A stretch of DNA of 64,000 nt from the NCBI RefSeq assembly GCF_000711965.1, contig NZ_JONS01000019.1, forward strand, positions 1 through 64,000, written 5' to 3'. Below, in pieces: positions 60,280 to 64,000 of this stretch (positions are counted from its first letter, which is position 1; every line of letters starts with the position of its first letter). The notes beneath the pieces were generated by a model. That model worked only from the letters and a program-made list of their open reading frames with translations. It was not told the origin of the DNA and did not search any database. Source of the stretch: Actinomyces israelii DSM 43320 (GTDB lineage: Bacteria; Actinomycetota; Actinomycetes; Actinomycetales; Actinomycetaceae). The translations under genes and the position numbers were made by a program.

Positions 60280-62436
60280 TCAGCGCCTCATCTCGTCGCG
60301 GACGGCCGCCAGCAGGCTGGCGAGCCGCATGTTGCCCGGCAGGTCCTCGAGCAGGACGGGGCTGCCCGAGCCGTCGGCGAGCGGGATCCTCCAGTTCGGG
60401 TACTCCTGGTCGGTGCCCGGCTGGTTCTGGGCGCGCCGCTCGCCGACGCCGTCGACGAGGGCCACGCCGACCAGCGCGGAGGGCGTGCGCACCACGTAGC
60501 GGTGCAGGGCCTCGACGATCTCGCGCTCGGAGGGGTCGTCGCCCAGCAGCCCGTGCTCGCGCAGCCGCGTGAGCATCCTCTCGCGCTCCAGGCGGGCCTC
60601 GGCGCGGACCTGCTCGGCGGGCTCGGTGAGCAGCCCCAGCCTCTCGCGCAGGGCCACGTGCTCATCAGCGAGGTAACCGGCGGTGGGGGGCAGGTCGTGG
60701 GTGTTGACGGTGGACAGGGCCAGGTGCCGGTAGGCGGCGGGCTGCAGCGGCCAGCCGTCGTGCTGCTTCTCGAACCACAGCACCGAGGTGCCGAGCACGC
60801 CGCGGCTGGCGAGGTAGTCGCGCGCCCAGGGCTCGACGGTGCCCAGGTCCTCGCCGATGATGACGGCGCCGGCGCGGTGGGCCTCGAGCAGGGCGACGCC
60901 GACCATGGCCTCGTGGTCGTAGCGGACGTAGGCGCCCTGATCCGCCCCCATGCCCTGAGGGATCCACCACAGGCGGAACAGCCCGACGACGTGGTCCACG
61001 CGCAGCGCGCCGGCGTGGCGCAGCACCGTGCGCACCATGTCGCGCAGCGGCGCGTAGGCGGTCTGCGCCAGGTGGGCGGGGCTCCACGGCGGCTGGGACC
61101 AGTTCTGGCCGAGCTGGTTGTACATGTCCGGCGGGGCGCCGACCTCGATGCCCGGGGCGAAGGAGTCCGGGTCGCTCCACACGTCGGCCCCGTAGGGGTG
61201 GACGCCGACGGCCAGGTCGTTCATGACCCCCAGGCTCATGCCCGAGGCCTTGGCCTCGGCCTGCGCACGGCCCAGCTGCTCGTCGACGATCCACTGCAGC
61301 CACGCGTAGAAGTCGATGCGCTCGGTCAGGGTGCGGGCCTCGTTGGCGACGAAGGCGCTCGAGGCGTCCCTGAGGGTCTCGGGCCAGTCCTTGAGCTCGC
61401 CGTACTTCTCGGTCAGGGCGCACCACAGGGCGAACCGCTCCAGGCCCCTGCCCTGCTCGGCGCGGAAGCGCTCGAAGTCGCGCTGGCGGGACCGGGAGCG
61501 GCCGGCGGCGAAGATGACCTCGAGGGCCTCGCGCTTGGCCTTCCAGACGGCGTCGCGATCAATGGGATCCGCGCTGAGGTTGGCCGGCGAGACCTCCTCG
61601 AAGGCCCACTGGACCAGGGAGCGGCGGGGCCCGGACAGGCGGGCGACCTCCCCGATCGCCTCGGGGCGGATGTAGATGGGGTTGACGAAGCGCCTGGTCA
61701 CCGGCAGGTAGGGCGACGGCGTCATGCGGCCGGCGGGCTCCGCGGCGTGCAGCGGGTTGATCAGGAGGAAGTCGGCGCCCTCCTCCCCCAGGAAGCTCAC
61801 CAGCTCGGTGAGGTCGTCGGCGTCGCCGATCCCCCATGAGCCCTGGGAGCGCACGGAGTACAGCTGCGCCATGGCGCCCCAGCCCCGCAGGCCCAGGGCC
61901 GCCGGCAGCTCCAGGCGGTCCGGGGTGATGGCCAGGGGCGCCCGGGCCGAGAACGCCTCGCGGGCCGGGCAGGCGTCGATGTCGGCGACGAGGGTGTGCC
62001 ATCCCAGGGGGAGGTCGGCCGGCAGGGCGAAGCAGGCCCTGCCGGTCAGGGCGCCGTCGACGTCGTGCGGCAGCGTCCATTCGTCGGTCTGGGACAGCTG
62101 GCGCCTGCCGCCGCCCTCCAGCTCCACGCGCACCCGCACCGCGGCGCCGTCGGGCAGGTGGACGGGCACGGAGGTCGAGGCGCCGGACCGGGAGACGACG
62201 ACCCGCGGCAGCGTGAGCCTCCAGGGGGTGAGCTCGACATCCTTCAGGGAGGCCTCGACGTCCTCGTCGGTGCCGGCCTTGACGCCCAGGGCCGCCAGGA
62301 CGGCGACGAGCGTGGCGCGGGAGGGCGCGGCGAGATTGCCGCGATAGTCCCAGTACTCGGTGGAGACTCCGTGTGCTTCGGCGAGCTGCTTCAGGCGTTC
62401 GCCCGCGGGCTCGGATGCGGCGATGGACTCGGTCAT
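60280..62436 (-). CDS. malQ: 4-alpha-glucanotransferase (amylomaltase)
   Basis: A 718-residue GH77 enzyme that transfers maltosyl units between glucans during glycogen and maltodextrin breakdown. The catalytic core has ALGLRGWGAMAQLYSVRSQGS, WGIGDADDLTELVSFLGEEG, LRVDHVVGLFRLWWIPQG (nucleophile Asp), VIIGEDLGTVE (acid/base Glu) and STVNTHDLPPTAGYL (third Asp). The N-terminal about 160 residues are the extra beta domain of actinobacterial MalQ. It converges on EIIA and lies after the second EIIB, from which a terminator separates it. A TTGCAGCAAGCGTTTCA sequence upstream may be a LacI/MalR site. Confidence 0.96.
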   Translation of the reverse strand: MTESIAASEPAGERLKQLAEAHGVSTEYWDYRGNLAAPSRATLVAVLAALGVKAGTDEDVEASLKDVELTPWRLTLPRVVVSRSGASTSVPVHLPDGAAVRVRVELEGGGRRQLSQTDEWTLPHDVDGALTGRACFALPADLPLGWHTLVADIDACPAREAFSARAPLAITPDRLELPAALGLRGWGAMAQLYSVRSQGSWGIGDADDLTELVSFLGEEGADFLLINPLHAAEPAGRMTPSPYLPVTRRFVNPIYIRPEAIGEVARLSGPRRSLVQWAFEEVSPANLSADPIDRDAVWKAKREALEVIFAAGRSRSRQRDFERFRAEQGRGLERFALWCALTEKYGELKDWPETLRDASSAFVANEARTLTERIDFYAWLQWIVDEQLGRAQAEAKASGMSLGVMNDLAVGVHPYGADVWSDPDSFAPGIEVGAPPDMYNQLGQNWSQPPWSPAHLAQTAYAPLRDMVRTVLRHAGALRVDHVVGLFRLWWIPQGMGADQGAYVRYDHEAMVGVALLEAHRAGAVIIGEDLGTVEPWARDYLASRGVLGTSVLWFEKQHDGWPLQPAAYRHLALSTVNTHDLPPTAGYLADEHVALRERLGLLTEPAEQVRAEARLERERMLTRLREHGLLGDDPSEREIVEALHRYVVRTPSALVGVALVDGVGERRAQNQPGTDQEYPNWRIPLADGSGSPVLLEDLPGNMRLASLLAAVRDEMRR

Positions 62437-62570
62437 GGCGTGGATTCAGCCTCGTTGGTCGGTCGCGTGGGTGCGAGGGGTGGCCCCTGTCGGGATGGTG
62501 CGGCGGATGACCACCCGCCCGACCGTTCCAGTGCGGCTGTGCGACAGAACGATCGGGCGGCGGCTATCCG

Positions 62571-62587
62571 TTGCAGCAAGCGTTTCA
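62571..62587. promoter_or_regulatory. Possible LacI/MalR-type operator upstream of malQ
   Basis: TTGCAGCAAGCGTTTCA contains TTGC-A-GCAA and the GCAAGCGTTTC pattern seen in sites of LacI-type sugar regulators. It is about 140 bases upstream of the malQ start. No LacI gene is in the window. Confidence 0.35.
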
Positions 62588-62643
62588 CAGGTGCTCGCGC
62601 AATGCCAGTCCCGGTTGGTCCCGGCGTGCACGCGGCGCCCGCT

Positions 62644-62674
62644 GCCGCGCCGGGAGGCCGGAGGACGGCGCGGC
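62644..62674 (-). terminator. Terminator hairpin after EIIB copy 2
   Basis: GCCGCGCCG (62644-62652) pairs with CGGCGCGGC (62666-62674) directly after the EIIB stop codon. Confidence 0.7.
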
Positions 62675-62905
62675 TCAGCCCAGCGCGGCGATCTCGCCCG
62701 CGAGGTTGTCCGCCGTCGGCCCGACGACGACCTGGACGACGCGGCCGGAGCGGACGACGCCGAAGGCCCCCGCAGCGCGCAGGGCGTCCTCGTCCACCTT
62801 CTCCTGATCCACGACCTCGACGCGCAGCCGCGTGATGCAGGGCTCAAGATCCGAGATGTTCTCCCGACCCCCCAGGCCGGCGACAATCTTCTCAGCGGTA
62901 CTCAT
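62675..62905 (-). CDS. PTS EIIB single-domain protein, copy 2
   Basis: A 76-residue EIIB with C23 in LEPCITRLRVEV and the end motif VVQVVVGPTADNLAGEIAAL. I start at ATG 62903-62905, which has GAGGGAGC in front and lines up with the first EIIB. It is divergent from ptsI. A second free EIIB in the same cluster suggests either that two EIIC permeases share one EIIA, the other EIIC being outside the window, or that the copies serve different sugars. No defects are seen. Confidence 0.93.
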   Translation of the reverse strand: MSTAEKIVAGLGGRENISDLEPCITRLRVEVVDQEKVDEDALRAAGAFGVVRSGRVVQVVVGPTADNLAGEIAALG

Positions 62906-63174
62906 GTGTGCTCCCTCGTGAGTCTCGGTGCGGCGGCGCCCGGGGCGCCGCACGACGGCTCGTCATCTCCGTGCTCGCAATCACCTTATCCTAGGCGGAC
63001 CATCTCCCGCCCGATCGGCGTCCCGGGGCGCGTCGAGCCGGTCCGCACCGGGACGTCGCCGGGGCGACAGCCTGTCAATCGATATTCATCCGACGGCAGA
63101 AACGAGACATCCGGCGCCTTCCCGGGGCACAATGGGCCGTGATATTCGCCTCCATCGCTGTTGAGGAGCACCGC

Positions 63175-64000
63175 ATGGCCCCGTCCGACGCAACACCCAC
63201 CTCCCTGACTGGCATTGGCGTGAGCCCCGGGCTCATCGCCGGCCCTGTCGCCCGCATGGCGCCGGGTATCACCGAGCCCGAGATCGCCACCCTCGATTCC
63301 AGCCGAGACCCCGAGAAGGAGTGCGACCGCATCGCAGAGGCCGCCCAGAAGGTCAAGAAGAGCCTCGAGCTCTCCGCCGCCGAGGCCAAGGGCGACGGAC
63401 GCACCCTGCTGGAGACCACGGCCCAGATGGCCGCCGACCCGACCCTGACCACCTCCGCCCAGGCCAAGGTGCGCGAGCGCAAGCTCGTCCCCGAGCGCGC
63501 CGTGTGGGAGGCCGCCGGCACCCTGGCCGGCATGCTGGAGTCGCTCGGCGGCTACATGGCCGAGCGCACCCGGGATGTGGGGGACGTGCGCGACCGCATC
63601 GTCGCCGTCCTGACCGACTCACCCATGCCGGGAATCCCGCGCATGCCCGAGCCCTTCGTCCTGGTCGCCGAGGACCTCGCCCCCGCCGACACGGCGCTGC
63701 TCGACCCCGAGAAGGTCGTCGCCTTCATCACCTCCGAGGGCGGCCCCACCTCCCACACCGCGATCCTGGCCCGCGCGCTGGGCATCCCGGCGATCGTCGG
63801 CACGGGCACGGAGGTCACCGACCAGCTCCACGACGGCGACATCGTCCTGGTGGACGGCACCAAGGGCGCCGTGACCCTCAACCCGACCGAGGAGGCCCTG
63901 CGCCGGGCACGCGAGCTGGCCAGCCGGGTGCGAGTCTTCAACGGCGACGGCGCCACGAAGGACGGCCACGAGGTCCAGCTGCTCGCCAACGTCGGCGACG
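63175..64000 (+). CDS. ptsI: PTS enzyme I (cut by window end)
   Basis: The first 275 codons of phosphoenolpyruvate-protein phosphotransferase. LTGIGVSPGLIAGPVARM opens the protein, followed by the HPr-binding helical domain (residues about 30-140). The phosphorylated His is H194 in GGPTSHTAILARALGIPAIVG. The PEP-binding C-terminal half lies beyond the window. GAGGAG precedes ATG 63175. It starts the phosphate relay to HPr and then to the EIIA, EIIB and EIIC proteins of this cluster. The 269-base gap to the divergent EIIB shows no further gene. Confidence 0.96.
   Translation, partial: MAPSDATPTSLTGIGVSPGLIAGPVARMAPGITEPEIATLDSSRDPEKECDRIAEAAQKVKKSLELSAAEAKGDGRTLLETTAQMAADPTLTTSAQAKVRERKLVPERAVWEAAGTLAGMLESLGGYMAERTRDVGDVRDRIVAVLTDSPMPGIPRMPEPFVLVAEDLAPADTALLDPEKVVAFITSEGGPTSHTAILARALGIPAIVGTGTEVTDQLHDGDIVLVDGTKGAVTLNPTEEALRRARELASRVRVFNGDGATKDGHEVQLLANVGD

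Overview
This 64 kb window comes from a very GC-rich (about 70%) Gram-positive actinobacterium, most likely an Actinomyces or close relative. The evidence is codon use, wall-anchored surface proteins with LAxTG sortase signals, a LytR-CpsA-Psr protein, anaerobic ribonucleotide reductase NrdD/NrdG, a split-subunit sugar PTS and Excalibur and HAAS/DUF5808 proteins. No rRNA, tRNA or CRISPR array was found. The right edge cuts ptsI, and the left edge holds the tail of a hydrolase.

Layout, left part. 1-7.6 kb: hydrolase tail, a TetR gene divergent from a GAP-type membrane protein with a palindromic operator between them, two small proteins (one an SMI1/KNR4 gene with a shifted frame), a vapBC pair, and a TetR / ABC ATPase / ABC permease exporter operon with 4-base overlaps. 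7.8-10.5 kb: a large wall-anchored adhesin-like protein with a structured leader. 10.5-16.2 kb: a decaying stretch with a membrane remnant, two beta-propeller fragments, a response regulator cut at an interspersed repeat, a frameshifted histidine kinase and a CPBP protease remnant; only the Excalibur protein looks intact. 16.5-19.1 kb: FUSC exporter and a second vapBC.

Middle. 19.2-22.4 kb: nrdD-nrdG with an NrdR-box-like palindrome. 22.4-27.1 kb: an AraC regulator and a tartrate/fumarate dehydratase pair (ttdA-ttdB) overlapping a DASS-type carboxylate transporter. 27.1-29.7 kb: a gene graveyard (HicB-like, HsdR and an unidentified gene) bounded by two copies of a small-peptide locus. 29.8-38.6 kb: an MrfA-type helicase overlapping a sensor kinase, then a response regulator and a ferric-iron/hexose-phosphate-type ABC importer. 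38.6-42.4 kb: transposase remnant, truncated LuxR regulator, an unusual tandem sensor kinase and a LuxR regulator with Glu at the phosphorylation site.

Right part. 42.8-46.6 kb: Nei-type DNA glycosylase with rpiB, and an M13 peptidase. 46.8-50.2 kb: two paralogous wall-anchored proteins flanking an LCP ligase. 50.3-53.7 kb: PadR / HAAS protein / PLDc_N protein / ABC ATPase / ABC permease operon. 54.1-56.7 kb: pepN. 56.8-64 kb: a GlcNAc/glucose-type PTS split over several genes (EIIC, two EIIB, EIIA, start of enzyme I) with a GntR/DasR-like regulator, dre-like operators and malQ.

Three things cut across the window. (1) Four otherwise well-conserved genes are put out of frame by one base in a C6 or G7 run, from either assembly error or phase variation. 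(2) A small intergenic repeat (two ACCGATCTCGG-type boxes 22 bases apart) occurs four times plus degenerate copies, next to both vapBC loci and at the break in a response regulator. (3) Regulatory genes are unusually often broken or rearranged.
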